Assembly: GCF_036231945.1 (NCBI RefSeq)
Contig: NZ_CP109599.1
Location: forward strand, 744,001 to 808,000
From: Streptomyces sp. NBC_01429
GTDB taxonomy: Bacteria > Actinomycetota > Actinomycetes > Streptomycetales > Streptomycetaceae
Reading direction: 5' to 3'
Length of the DNA stretch: 64,000 bases
Positions 34,247 through 44,734 of the stretch are shown here, one piece after another (positions within the stretch are counted from its first letter, which is position 1; each line of letters opens with the position of its first letter). The position numbers and the translations under genes were made by a program. A model generated the notes under the pieces. It worked only from the letters and a program-made list of their open reading frames with translations, was not told the origin of the DNA and did not search any database.

Positions 34247-35263
34247 GTGAGCCCTCTGTCGACCGTCCCCTTCTCCGTACTCGACCGCTCCCATGTCCGC
34301 GAGGGCGGGAACGGCCCGCGAGCGCTGCGCGACACCGTGGACCTGGCCCGGCGGATCGAGGCGCTCGGCTATCACCGCTTCTGGGTCGCCGAGCACCACG
34401 GCGTGCCAGGAATCGCCGGCTCCGCGCCCACGGTGCTGGCGGCGGCCGTCGCCGCCGCGACCTCGACGATCCGGGTCGGCACCGGCGGGGTCATGCTGCC
34501 CAATCACCAACCCCTCGTGGTCGCCGAGCAGTTCGGGGTGCTGGAGTCGCTGTTCCCGGGCCGGATCGACATGGGGCTCGGGCGTTCCGTGGGATTCACC
34601 GACGGCATACGGGCGGCGCTGGGCCGGGACAAGCGGGACGCCGACGACTTCGCCGGACAGCTCGCCGAGCTGCTCGGCTACTTCACCGGGGACCAGGGCG
34701 CGCACCCCCGGGTGCACGCCCGCCCCGCCGAGGGACTGCGCGTGCCCGCGTTCGTCCTCGCCACCGGGAAGGGCGCGCGTGTCGCGGCCGGGGCCGGGCT
34801 GCCGCTGGTGGTCGCGCCGGTGCGGGGCGAGGACGCGATGCTGCGGGCGATCGAGGAGTACCGCGCGGCCTTCCGCCCGTCCGGCTGGGGCGAGCGGCCG
34901 CATGTCGTCGTCTCCGGTACGGTCGCGGTCGCGGCCACCACCGAGGAGGCGCGCGCCCTGTTGCTGCCGGAGGCGTGGGCCACCGCGTACTCCCGCACGC
35001 GCGGCGACTTCCCGCCGCTCGCGTCCGTCGCGACGGTGCGGGAGACCGTCATGACGGAGCGCGAGCGCGCCCTGTTCGAGGAGGCGGCGCGCGGCCGGCT
35101 GTACGGCACGGCGGACGAGGTCGCTGCGGGCCTGGAGAAGCTGCTGGCGCGCACCGGCGCGGACGAGTTCCTGGTCACGACGAGCACGTACGACCGCGAA
35201 GCGCTGCTCGACTCGTACCGACGGCTGGCCGCCCTCCTCGTGCCCGGGGCCGGGACGCGGTGA
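34247..35263 (+). CDS. LLM-class flavin-dependent oxidoreductase
   Basis: A 338-residue luciferase-like (bacterial alkanal monooxygenase family) flavoenzyme using FMNH2 or F420. Diagnostic segments are PFSVLDRSH, RIEALGYHRFWVAEHH, VGTGGVMLPNHQPLVVAEQFG and PGRIDMGLGRSVGFT, with a C-terminal TADEVAAGLEKL. The substrate is unknown. The GTG start matches the family N-terminus but has no Shine-Dalgarno; instead the 3' arm of a long hairpin abuts it. The preceding gene encodes dodecin, a flavin-binding protein. Confidence 0.9.
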   Translation: MSPLSTVPFSVLDRSHVREGGNGPRALRDTVDLARRIEALGYHRFWVAEHHGVPGIAGSAPTVLAAAVAAATSTIRVGTGGVMLPNHQPLVVAEQFGVLESLFPGRIDMGLGRSVGFTDGIRAALGRDKRDADDFAGQLAELLGYFTGDQGAHPRVHARPAEGLRVPAFVLATGKGARVAAGAGLPLVVAPVRGEDAMLRAIEEYRAAFRPSGWGERPHVVVSGTVAVAATTEEARALLLPEAWATAYSRTRGDFPPLASVATVRETVMTERERALFEEAARGRLYGTADEVAAGLEKLLARTGADEFLVTTSTYDREALLDSYRRLAALLVPGAGTR

Positions 35264-35269
35264 CGGCCT

Positions 35270-36012
35270 CTACCGCGGCGCCTTGCGCGCCGCCCGCAGC
35301 CACTCCTTGTTCATCGCGGCGATCGACGGCAGCGGAATCCCCTTCGGGCAGGCCGTGGCGCACTCCCCCGCCAGCGTGCAGCCGCCGAAGCCCTCGTCGT
35401 CCATGGTCGCGACCATGTCCAGCACCCGGGTCTCGCGCTCCGGCGCGCCCTGCGGCAGCACGTTGAGGTGGTTGACCTTGGCCGAGGTGAAGAGCATCGC
35501 CGAGCCGTTGGGGCAGGCCGCCACGCAGGCGCCGCAGCCGATGCACTCGGCGTGTTCGAAGGCGAAGTCGGCGTCGGGTTTGGGCACCGGGGTGGCGTGC
35601 GCCTCGGGGGCGGCGCCGGTGGGCGCGGTGATGTAGCCGCCGGAGCCGATGATGCGGTCGAAGGCGGAGCGGTCCACCACGAGGTCCTTGACCACGGGGA
35701 AGGCCCCGGCGCGCCAGGGTTCGACGTCGATGGTGTCGCCGTCGGCGAAGTGCCGCATGTGGAGCTGGCAGGTGGTGGTGCGCTCGGGGCCGTGGGCGTC
35801 GCCGTTGATGACGACGCCGCAGGCGCCGCAGATGCCCTCCCGGCAGTCGTGGTCGAAGGCGACCGGCTCGTCGCCCTTGAGGATCAGCTCCTCGTTGAGG
35901 GTGTCGAGCATCTCCAGGAAGGACATGTCCTCGGAGATGCCGTCGATGCCGTAGGTGACCATGGCGCCGGGTGCGTCGGCGCCGGGCTGGCGCCAGACGC
36001 GCAGGGTGAGCC

Positions 36013-36016
<4 letters not shown>
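35270..36016 (-). CDS. sdhB: Succinate dehydrogenase / fumarate reductase iron-sulfur subunit (SdhB)
   Basis: A 248-residue subunit carrying three Fe-S clusters. The plant-type 2Fe-2S site is in [17 protein letters not shown] (about 57-72) with a further Cys in TTTCQLH; the 4Fe-4S/3Fe-4S sites are in [13 protein letters not shown] and [16 protein letters not shown]. It passes electrons from SdhA to the membrane subunit. The ATG overlaps the sdhA stop as ATGA. It is third in the order sdhC-sdhA-sdhB. The small anchor is a single subunit, as in the five-helix, b558-type complexes. Confidence 0.95.
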
Positions 36017-37971
<1,955 letters not shown>

Positions 37972-37972
37972 G

Positions 37973-38713
37973 TCAGCTCACCACTCCGGTCATGACGGCG
38001 ACGGGTACGGCGATGAAGCCCGCGGTCAGCACCAGCGCCAGCAGATTGGCCGTGGCCTTCAGGACGCGCTCGCGGGTGGCGCTGCCGACGCCGAGGGTCT
38101 GGGCGGCGCTCCAGAAGCCGTGCCGGACGTGGAGGCCGAGGGCGAGCATCGCGAGCAGGTAGACGGCGTTGCCGTACCAGGTGGAGAAGGTGTCGATGAC
38201 GTTCTGGTACGGGTGGCCCGGCTGGAAGCCGCCGGAGTGCACGGTGCCGGTCGTCAGGTCGAGGATGTGCCAGACGATGAACAGGGCGAGGATGACACCG
38301 CCCCAGCGCATGGTGCGGGTGGCGTAACTGGCGCGGCGGCGCTTGTGCGCGTACCCGGTCGGGCGGGCGGCGAGGTCGCGGCGGCTCAGCTGGTAGGCGC
38401 AGACCGCGTGCAGGACGACGGCGGCGACCAGGACCAGCCGGACGATCCACAGCGCCCATTCGTGGTGCAGGATCGGCTCGCCCATGGTCCGCAGCCAGTG
38501 CGCGTAGCCGTTGAATTCCGTGGCGCCGAAGAAGATCTTGAGATTGCCGAACATGTGCGCGACCAGATAGCCGAGCATGATCAGGCCGCTGACGGCCATG
38601 ACCGTCTTCTTCCCGATCGTGGATGCCCAGAGGGTGCGGACCAGGGACGGTCGCCGGTCCGTCTGTTTTCGGTCCGTCCGCTGTTTCCGGTCCGTCCGCG
38701 TTGCCAGAGCCAT
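37973..38713 (-). CDS. sdhC: Succinate dehydrogenase cytochrome b subunit (SdhC, b558 type)
   Basis: A 246-residue five-helix membrane anchor of the di-haem b558 type. Candidate axial His residues lie in [33 protein letters not shown] and [12 protein letters not shown]. It hands electrons to quinone. The N-terminus carries a hydrophilic repeat, [16 protein letters not shown], coded by tandem DNA repeats before the first conserved block [19 protein letters not shown]. The promoter looks leaderless: -35 TTGGAC, 18-base spacer, -10 TAGCGT, then seven bases to the ATG. It is divergent from a LysR gene. Confidence 0.93.
   Translation of the reverse strand: MALATRTDRKQRTDRKQTDRRPSLVRTLWASTIGKKTVMAVSGLIMLGYLVAHMFGNLKIFFGATEFNGYAHWLRTMGEPILHHEWALWIVRLVLVAAVVLHAVCAYQLSRRDLAARPTGYAHKRRRASYATRTMRWGGVILALFIVWHILDLTTGTVHSGGFQPGHPYQNVIDTFSTWYGNAVYLLAMLALGLHVRHGFWSAAQTLGVGSATRERVLKATANLLALVLTAGFIAVPVAVMTGVVS
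38654..38700. repeat. In-frame tandem repeat in sdhC
   Basis: Near-identical units of about 15-18 bases (core CGGTCCGTCCGC) occur three times and encode the RTDRKQ repeats at the SdhC N-terminus. It is a likely slippage site; length changes in multiples of three would be tolerated because the segment precedes the membrane domain. Confidence 0.7.
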
Positions 38714-38720
38714 GTGCAGC

Positions 38721-38750
38721 ACGCTAGGCCGCCGCGGCCGAGAGGTCCAA
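38721..38750 (-). promoter_or_regulatory. Leaderless promoter of sdhCAB
   Basis: On the minus strand TTGGAC (38750-38745) and TAGCGT (38726-38721) are 18 bases apart, with the ATG seven bases after the -10 box. The transcript would begin at or near the start codon. Confidence 0.55.
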
Positions 38751-38771
38751 GACATGGTCCGGCTGATCTCC

Positions 38772-38786
38772 ATAGCCTGTGCCTAT
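38772..38786. promoter_or_regulatory. LysR-type binding site (T-N11-A class)
   Basis: ATAG-N7-CTAT dyad in the 94-base divergent region between sdhC and the LysR gene, followed by a second CTAT half-site. It lies just upstream of the LysR -10 box TATCCT (38795-38800) and upstream of the sdhC promoter, so it could serve both autoregulation and sdh control. Confidence 0.5.
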
Positions 38787-38807
38787 CGTGGGGCTATCCT
38801 CGGCGGT

Positions 38808-39746
38808 ATGCAGTTCCAGCAGCTCCTGTACTTCGTGGCCGTCGCCGAGACCCGGCACTTCACCCGCGCCGCCGAGCGGGTCCATGTCTCGCAGCCCTCG
38901 CTCTCCCAGCAGATCCGGGCGCTGGAGAAGGAACTGGGCGCCGAGCTGCTGAGCCGCGCCCGGGGCAACGTCTCGCTCACCGACGCGGGCGAGGCGCTGC
39001 TCCCGCTCGCCCGGCGCATCCTCGCCGACACGGAGACGGCCCGGGTCGAGGTGCAGGAGCTGGTCCAGCTGCGGCGCGGCCGGGTCAGGCTGGGGGCGCC
39101 GCCGAGCCTGTGCACCGGGCTGCTGCCCGAGGTGCTGCGGGCCTTCCACGATCTGCACCCGGGCATCGAGCTGCTGATCGAGGAGAGCGGCTCGCACGAC
39201 CTGGTCAGGGAGCTGGCGCGCGGGGCGCTCGATCTGGCGCTGGTGGTGATGCCGCTGCCCGCCGGCTCCCCCGCGCTGGCCACGGTCGAGCTGCTCCACG
39301 AGGATCTGGTCGTGGTCTCCTCGGTCACCGCCCCGGCGCCCCGGCACCCGTTCGCCGTCGCCGATCTGGCGGGCCGGCCGCTGGTGATGTTCCGGCACGG
39401 CTACGACCTGCGGGAGCTGACCGTGGCCGCCTGCCGGGCCGAGGGCTTCGAACCGTCCTTCACCGTGGAGGGCGGCGAGATGGACGCCGTCCTCGGCTTC
39501 GTACGGGCCGGTCTCGGCCTCGCGGTCGTACCGAGCATGGTCGCGGCGCGCACCCCCGATCTGCGCGTCACCGCGCTGGCCGGCCCGGGACTGAGCCGGA
39601 CGATCGCCCTCGCCCACCGCAACGACGTCGCCCCACCGCGCGCGGCCCGGGAGCTGCAGAAGGTCCTGCTGTCCACGCAGAACGCCGCCCGGACCGCCGC
39701 GACGGCGGTCCGGGCGCCGAAGGGCGGGGCCCCGAAGGGCCGCTGA
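38808..39746 (+). CDS. LysR-family transcriptional regulator
   Basis: A 312-residue LysR regulator. The N-terminal winged helix (about 1-60) reads MQFQQLLYFVAVAETRHFTR and VSQPSLSQQIRALEKELGAELL; the C-terminal periplasmic-binding-like effector domain covers about 90-295. The ATG is seven bases after TATCCT, so the transcript is probably leaderless. It is divergent from sdhCAB and likely controls it in response to a metabolite. Its TGA directly abuts the complement of the rmdA stop, forming TGATCA. Confidence 0.93.
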   Translation: MQFQQLLYFVAVAETRHFTRAAERVHVSQPSLSQQIRALEKELGAELLSRARGNVSLTDAGEALLPLARRILADTETARVEVQELVQLRRGRVRLGAPPSLCTGLLPEVLRAFHDLHPGIELLIEESGSHDLVRELARGALDLALVVMPLPAGSPALATVELLHEDLVVVSSVTAPAPRHPFAVADLAGRPLVMFRHGYDLRELTVAACRAEGFEPSFTVEGGEMDAVLGFVRAGLGLAVVPSMVAARTPDLRVTALAGPGLSRTIALAHRNDVAPPRAARELQKVLLSTQNAARTAATAVRAPKGGAPKGR

Positions 39747-41915
39747 TCAGACCGCGTCCGCCAGCAGCAGGGTGTGCAGCCGCTCGGGCGGGCCCGGCCG
39801 GGCGTAGTACCAGCCCTGCGCGGTGTCGCAGCCGAGCCGGCGCAGATGGTCGGCCTGCGCACCGGTCTCCACGCCCTCGACCGTCACGGCCAGCTCAAGG
39901 CTGTGCGCGAGCGAGACGATCCCCTCGACGATCTTCAGATCGACCGGATCGGCCGGATGCTGCTGCATGCCCTGCGTGAAGGAACGGTCCAGCTTGAGCA
40001 CGCTCACCGGCAGCCGACGCAGATTGGCGAGGTTGGAGTAGCCGGTGCCGAAGTCGTCCAGCGCTATGTCCACGCCCATCTCGGCGAGTTGGCGCAGCGG
40101 CTTGAGCAGGTCCTCGTCCGCGCCGATCAGCGCCGACTCGGTGACCTCCAGACACAGGCCGCCCGGCGGCAGGCCGATCCGCTCCAGCACCTCGACGGTG
40201 TCGGTGACCAGGCCGGGGTGGTGGAGCTGGGCGGGCGACAGGTTCACATTGACGCGCAGCGGCACCCCGAGGGCTCCCTCGGGCAGCTGCTGCTGCCAGA
40301 ACCGGGCCTGCCGTACGGACTGTTCGAGCACCCAGCGGCCGAGCGGGACGATCAGTCCGGTGTGTTCCGCGAGCGGGATGAACCGGTCGGGGCCGAGGAC
40401 GCCGTGCTGCGGGTGGGACCAGCGCACCAGCGCCTCGGCGCCGTGCACCGTACCGTCGTCGAGCCGTACCAGCGGCTGGTACTCGATGAAGAACTCGCCG
40501 CGCTCCAGGGCCGCCGGGAGCGCCGTGGTCAGTCCGTGCCGGGTGATGGCGCGGGCGTCGGCCTCCGGGTCGGCCAGCTCGAAGCGGTTGCCGCCCGCCG
40601 CCTTGGCCCGGTACATGGTGATGTCCGCGCTGCGCAGCACCTCGGCGGGGCTGCGTCCGGCGGCCGGACCCTCCACGATGCCGATGCTGCCCCGGACGGT
40701 GAACTCCCGGCCTTCGATGCGGACCGGCGAGGCGAGGACGCCCAGGATCCGGGAGGCCAGCTCGGAGACGCCGCCACAGGTGTCGGGCCCGGTGGTCAGC
40801 GCCACGAACTCGTCGCCGCCGATCCTGGCCACCATCTCGCCGGAGGCGGTGGCGCAGCTCTGGAGCCGGTCGGCGACCTCGACCAGCAGCCGGTCTCCCG
40901 AGGAGTGGCCGAGGCTGTCGTTGATTGCCTTGAAGCCGTCGAGGTCGAGGTAGCACAGGCCGAAGCGCGCGTCGCCGCCGGCGGCGAGCGTCTTCTCCAG
41001 GCGTTCGAAGAACAGCGTCCGGTTCGGCAGCCCGGTCAGGGCGTCGTGGGTGGCCTCGTAGCGCAGCCGCAGATGCAGCAGCCGCCGCTCGGTGGTGTCC
41101 TCCATCAGCGCCAGCTGGTACTGCGGAGCGCCCTCGGCGTCCCGCAGGAGCGAGAGCGTGAGGTTGGTCCAGAGCACGGTGCCGTCGTTGCGGTAGAACG
41201 CCTTCTCGACCTGGAAGTGCTCGCGCTCGCCGCGTACCAGCTCGCCGTACATGCGCCAGACGTGGGGGGCGTCCTCGGGGTGGACCCACTCGCTCACGTT
41301 GCGGCTGCGGACATGGTGTTCGAGTCCGCCGAACATCTGGGTGAGGGTGTCGTTGACCTCCAGCACGTTGCCGTCCAGGTCGGCGATGCCGATGCCGATG
41401 GCCGCGCCCTCGAACACCGCGTGGAAGCGGGCCTGGGTGGCGTGCAGGGCGTCCTCGGCGTCGCTGCGCGCGGCGAGCGCGGAGCGGGCGATCGCCTCCT
41501 GCTCGGCGAGGGTGCGCTCGCGCAGCGCCTGGGCGTAGCCGGCGGCCAGGGCGTGCTGGAGGCGGGCGCAGCGGGCCCGGTTGTCCTCGGTGGTGAGTTC
41601 GTCCGTACCGCAGTACAGGACCAGATACGAGTCGATGACGCCGAGGGTGCGGCCGAGGGCCTCGGGGTCGGTGCAGTGTCCCGCGATCAGGGCGGTGCCC
41701 ACGCGGGCGGCCGGTGTGGTGTCGAAGGGGTACGCGTGCAGCGCCTCCTGCAACGTCCGTGCCAGCGGCAGGAGCAGTGTTTCGAATTCGGGGCGCGTCA
41801 AGGACGTGGCGGTCGCCGGGAAGATCGCCCGGCTCCAGATCGTCGCGAAACGCCTGAGTCTGTCCTCCAGGCCGTCGGGGTCCGCCTCCGGGCCCGTCGC
41901 CTCCGGCACCATCAC
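39747..41915 (-). CDS. rmdA: Bifunctional diguanylate cyclase/phosphodiesterase, PAS-GGDEF-EAL (RmdA-like)
   Basis: A 722-residue cytosolic c-di-GMP enzyme. An uncharacterised helical N-terminus (1-150) is followed by a PAS domain (about 160-280) and a GGDEF domain with intact RIGGDEF (366-370) plus YLDLDGFKAINDSLGH. The EAL domain follows, with intact GAEALVRW (about 494), NVNLSP, LEVTESAL, DDFGTGYSNL and LKLDRSF. Both activities therefore look possible. Domain order and genomic position match Streptomyces RmdA, which controls development through c-di-GMP. The start overlaps the upstream methyltransferase stop as ATGA. Confidence 0.9.
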   Translation of the reverse strand: MMVPEATGPEADPDGLEDRLRRFATIWSRAIFPATATSLTRPEFETLLLPLARTLQEALHAYPFDTTPAARVGTALIAGHCTDPEALGRTLGVIDSYLVLYCGTDELTTEDNRARCARLQHALAAGYAQALRERTLAEQEAIARSALAARSDAEDALHATQARFHAVFEGAAIGIGIADLDGNVLEVNDTLTQMFGGLEHHVRSRNVSEWVHPEDAPHVWRMYGELVRGEREHFQVEKAFYRNDGTVLWTNLTLSLLRDAEGAPQYQLALMEDTTERRLLHLRLRYEATHDALTGLPNRTLFFERLEKTLAAGGDARFGLCYLDLDGFKAINDSLGHSSGDRLLVEVADRLQSCATASGEMVARIGGDEFVALTTGPDTCGGVSELASRILGVLASPVRIEGREFTVRGSIGIVEGPAAGRSPAEVLRSADITMYRAKAAGGNRFELADPEADARAITRHGLTTALPAALERGEFFIEYQPLVRLDDGTVHGAEALVRWSHPQHGVLGPDRFIPLAEHTGLIVPLGRWVLEQSVRQARFWQQQLPEGALGVPLRVNVNLSPAQLHHPGLVTDTVEVLERIGLPPGGLCLEVTESALIGADEDLLKPLRQLAEMGVDIALDDFGTGYSNLANLRRLPVSVLKLDRSFTQGMQQHPADPVDLKIVEGIVSLAHSLELAVTVEGVETGAQADHLRRLGCDTAQGWYYARPGPPERLHTLLLADAV

Positions 41916-42721
41916 GCCTTGCGTCCCACGCCGGCGAAGCCGGAGAACGCGTACGGGTCCTCCCCCTCGGCGGGGCAGTCGGGGCGCCAGTGCGGCATGG
42001 ACACCAGGCCGGGCTCGACCGGCTCGAAGCCGTCGAAGAATCGGTTCGTCTGCTCGCGGTTGCGCATCACCAGCGGGTTGCGGATGTCCTTGTAGACGGC
42101 GACCGCGCCGCCCGCCTCCTCCTCGGAGACCGGGACGCCGTGGTACGAGGCATGGGTGAGGACGAGCAGGCTGCCGGGGGCGAGCGTGTCCCGCAGCTCG
42201 GCCACCGCGCGGTACGGATCGTCCGCGTCCTCCAGGAAGTGCAGGACGAAGACCAGCAGCAGCGCCACGGGCCGGTCCAGGTCGAGCAGGGCCAGCTCGG
42301 GGCTCTTGAGGATCGAGGCCGGATCGCGCAGATCGGCGTTGAGCACGGTGGCGTTGGGGTTGTCCGCCAGGACCGCCCGGCTGTGGGCGACGGCGACCGG
42401 GTCGTGGTCGACGTACACCACCTTGGCGTCCGGGTTCGCGCGCTGCGCGACTTCGTGGACACTGCCGAAGGTCGGAATGCCGGAACCGATGTCCAGGAAC
42501 TGGGTAACGCCTTCATCCAGGGCGAATTGCACCGCGCGGCGCATGAACGCGCGGTTCGCCTTCATGATCGTCGGAAGGCCGGGCATGAACCCCATGGCCT
42601 TGCGAGCCGCTTCCCTGTCCACTTCGAAATTGTGCGAACCGCCCAGATAGTAGTCATAAATGCGGGAAACGCTCGGCATCGATATGTCGATGCCCTGCGG
42701 GGCCCAGGCGGGACGCTCCAT
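41912..42721 (-). CDS. SAM-dependent methyltransferase (DUF574-type)
   Basis: A 269-residue methyltransferase of the large actinobacterial DUF574 family. The start PQGIDISMPSVSRIYDYYLGG is the family hallmark, followed by the SAM motif QFLDIGSGIPTFGSVHE, VVYVDHDPVAVAHSRA and LLLVFVLHFLED. GGAG six bases before this ATG fixes the start; the ATG 14 codons upstream lacks a site. The substrate is unknown. It is coupled to rmdA by ATGA, a pairing worth noting since these methyltransferases are often next to developmental regulators. Confidence 0.9.
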   Translation of the reverse strand: MERPAWAPQGIDISMPSVSRIYDYYLGGSHNFEVDREAARKAMGFMPGLPTIMKANRAFMRRAVQFALDEGVTQFLDIGSGIPTFGSVHEVAQRANPDAKVVYVDHDPVAVAHSRAVLADNPNATVLNADLRDPASILKSPELALLDLDRPVALLLVFVLHFLEDADDPYRAVAELRDTLAPGSLLVLTHASYHGVPVSEEEAGGAVAVYKDIRNPLVMRNREQTNRFFDGFEPVEPGLVSMPHWRPDCPAEGEDPYAFSGFAGVGRKA

Positions 42722-42863
42722 CGAGATCTCCAACAAGTCGCCACGGGACACGGCCATGTACATGGCCGGTTGTTCGAGCCGAGGCTACTGATCGACCGCC
42801 AAGAGAGCGAGCCCAAACGGAAATTAGCGATCCGTTCTTGGTCACACGCCGGTGAAAGTACAA

Positions 42864-42903
42864 CCGGGCCGCCGGCGCACCCGGAGGTGCGACAGCGGCC
42901 CGG
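42864..42903 (-). terminator. Terminator of the SCO0930-like lipoprotein gene
   Basis: A 9-bp outer stem (42864-42872 with 42895-42903) encloses an inner CGCACC / GGTGCG stem with loop CGGA, separated by a small symmetrical internal loop. On the minus strand it is followed by a T-rich stretch (TTGTACTTTC), 26 bases after the stop codon. Confidence 0.75.
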
Positions 42904-42928
42904 CAGGCCGGGGCGGTCGGCGTGGGGA

Positions 42929-43903
42929 CTACTCGGACGCCCCGACCAGCTTGGAATCCGGGGAAACCGCGTACCAGGTGCCTCCTACGCCCTGGCCATT
43001 GGTGTCGCCCGGCTTCTTGTCGTCGGCGAAGGTGTAGATCGGCCAGCAGTCGATGGTCTGCTGCTTGATTCCGTCGGGCCGGTCGAAGGTCACGAAGCCC
43101 TTCTTGAGAATGGCCGCGTCGGAGTCGTTCTTGTCGACAGGGGCGACAACCGGCCACTTGTCGAGGCACTCGCCGGTGCAGGCCGTCTTCATCGGCCAGG
43201 CGGAGTCCTTGGTGAACCGGTAGACCGTCATGCCCTTCGCGTCCACCACGATGTCGCCGAGCTTGGCGTCCTTGCGCACCGACAGACCCTTGAGGTCGGC
43301 CGGGGCGGTCCCGCCGCCCGCGGTGTCGCTGCCCGCGGCTCCGCCGCCGGCGGCGGCGGCCTTCTTGCCGTCGGGGGCGGAGGCGAACCAGGTGCCGCCC
43401 ACGCCCTCGCCGTTGGCGTCACCGGCGGCGGTGTCCTTGGCGTAGCGGTACATCGGCCAGCCGTCGACGGTGAGCTGCTTCGTCCCGTCGGCGCGGGTGA
43501 CCTCACCGAGCAGCTGGGCGTCCGTACCGGCCGCGGCCTTGGCGTTGTCGGCGGTGACCACCGGCCACGCCTTCTCGCAGTCTCCCTCGCAGTTGGACTT
43601 CGGCGGGCTGGCGGTGTCCTTGTCGAAGCGGTAGAGGGTGAATCCCTCGCCGTCGGTGAGAACCTTGCCGAGCTTCGCGTTGGTGGCGACGGTGAGCTGT
43701 CCGGCCGGCTTGGCGGCGGCGGTGTTCGCCGTACCCGCGTCCGATCCGTAGTCACTGCCGGAGCCGTATCCGGCATCGGCCGGCTTGGCCGCCCCGACGG
43801 ACTGCCCGTTGGTGTTGGTGCCCTGGTCCTGACCGCACGCCGTCGTCAGGGCCAGTACGGCCGCCGCGGTCACCGCGAGCGAGGCGTTCCGCCAGGTGTT
43901 CAT
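42929..43903 (-). CDS. SCO0930-family lipoprotein (two COG4315-type repeats)
   Basis: A 324-residue exported lipoprotein with lipobox TTAC (LALTTACGQ, Cys about residue 23). An Ala/Gly/Asn-rich linker leads to two homologous halves of about 110 residues. Each half has FTLYRFDKD or MTVYRFTKD, a CEGDCEKAWPVV or CTGECLDKWPVV pair of Cys, a DGWPMYRYA or DCWPIYTFA strand, and a GVGGTW end. Proteins of this repeat family are secreted and of unsettled biochemical role; the CxxxC plus aromatic pattern suggests redox or haem-related chemistry, but that is inference. A clear terminator follows. Confidence 0.88.
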   Translation of the reverse strand: MNTWRNASLAVTAAAVLALTTACGQDQGTNTNGQSVGAAKPADAGYGSGSDYGSDAGTANTAAAKPAGQLTVATNAKLGKVLTDGEGFTLYRFDKDTASPPKSNCEGDCEKAWPVVTADNAKAAAGTDAQLLGEVTRADGTKQLTVDGWPMYRYAKDTAAGDANGEGVGGTWFASAPDGKKAAAAGGGAAGSDTAGGGTAPADLKGLSVRKDAKLGDIVVDAKGMTVYRFTKDSAWPMKTACTGECLDKWPVVAPVDKNDSDAAILKKGFVTFDRPDGIKQQTIDCWPIYTFADDKKPGDTNGQGVGGTWYAVSPDSKLVGASE

Positions 43904-44108
43904 GTCAACTCCTGTTGTCAGTAAGCCAGTTGCTGCGCCGATCTGCGCTGCTTCCTGGCCTTAAGTACGCGGCAGGGGTGGCTCCGCGTTCAACGCGGCC
44001 GAAAAAATCTTGCGCGACCTCACGAACCCCTCGCCAAATACCCCCTATTTGGGGGAATCCGAACGACTTCCGGCGTGCCGAGGCCGAAAGAGGAACAAGC
44101 TCCCGCCC

Positions 44109-44720
44109 GTGTACGGATCGCTCGTCGGACGGCTCCTCGCAGTCGCCGCACTCATATCTCTGTCGGCCGCGCCCGCCGCCGCGGACAGCTGCGCCTATGC
44201 CTCCGGCGGGGCGGGAGGTTCCGCATGGGCGTCGGCGGGCGGCGGACACTGCTCGCCGGCCCCGACGCCTCCCCCGCCGCCCGAACCGCCGAAACCCCCG
44301 CCACCGCCCACACCTCCGCCGCCTCCCCCGACACCACCGCCGCCACCGACACCTCCGCCGCCGAGCCCGCCACCGCGGCCCACGCCGCCCGCGCCACCGC
44401 CGCCGGTCGTGGTGCCGAAGCCGCCACCGCCGCCGGCCGCCCGGCCGACGCCCCGGCCGCCGCGCGCGACACCGCCCCCCGCGCCCGTGCCCGTCCAGGC
44501 GCCGGCGCCGCCGCCCGCCACGAAGGTCCCGGCGCGGCCCTCGCCGACGCCGTCGCCCACCCCGTCGGCGGCACCCACCCCGTCCTCGGTCGCCGTGCCC
44601 GTCTACCGCAAGGCGACGCGTGAACAGCCGCGGAATCACACCTCTCCGGTCCTGATGATGCTCCTGCTCACGGCCCCGGCGGTGCTCGCCGTCGCCGTGC
44701 TGCGCCCCCGTTCCCGCTGA
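44109..44720 (+). CDS. Secreted proline-rich protein with C-terminal membrane anchor
   Basis: A protein of about 203 residues. A signal peptide (LLAVAALISLSAAPAAADS) leads to a short Cys/Gly-rich segment (two Cys around SGGAGGSAWASAGGGH), then about 100 residues made of Pro-Pro-Pro-rich repeats with Thr/Lys. A Pro/Ser/Thr stalk, a C-terminal hydrophobic helix (VLMMLLLTAPAVLAVAVL) and RPRSR end the chain. This is the layout of a cell-wall-spanning, membrane-anchored protein. The GTG is chosen to start directly before the signal peptide; ribosome site spacing is poor. A DUF4239 gene follows 14 bases on. Confidence 0.7.
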   Translation: MYGSLVGRLLAVAALISLSAAPAAADSCAYASGGAGGSAWASAGGGHCSPAPTPPPPPEPPKPPPPPTPPPPPPTPPPPPTPPPPSPPPRPTPPAPPPPVVVPKPPPPPAARPTPRPPRATPPPAPVPVQAPAPPPATKVPARPSPTPSPTPSAAPTPSSVAVPVYRKATREQPRNHTSPVLMMLLLTAPAVLAVAVLRPRSR

Positions 44721-44734
44721 TCCACGGAGACACC

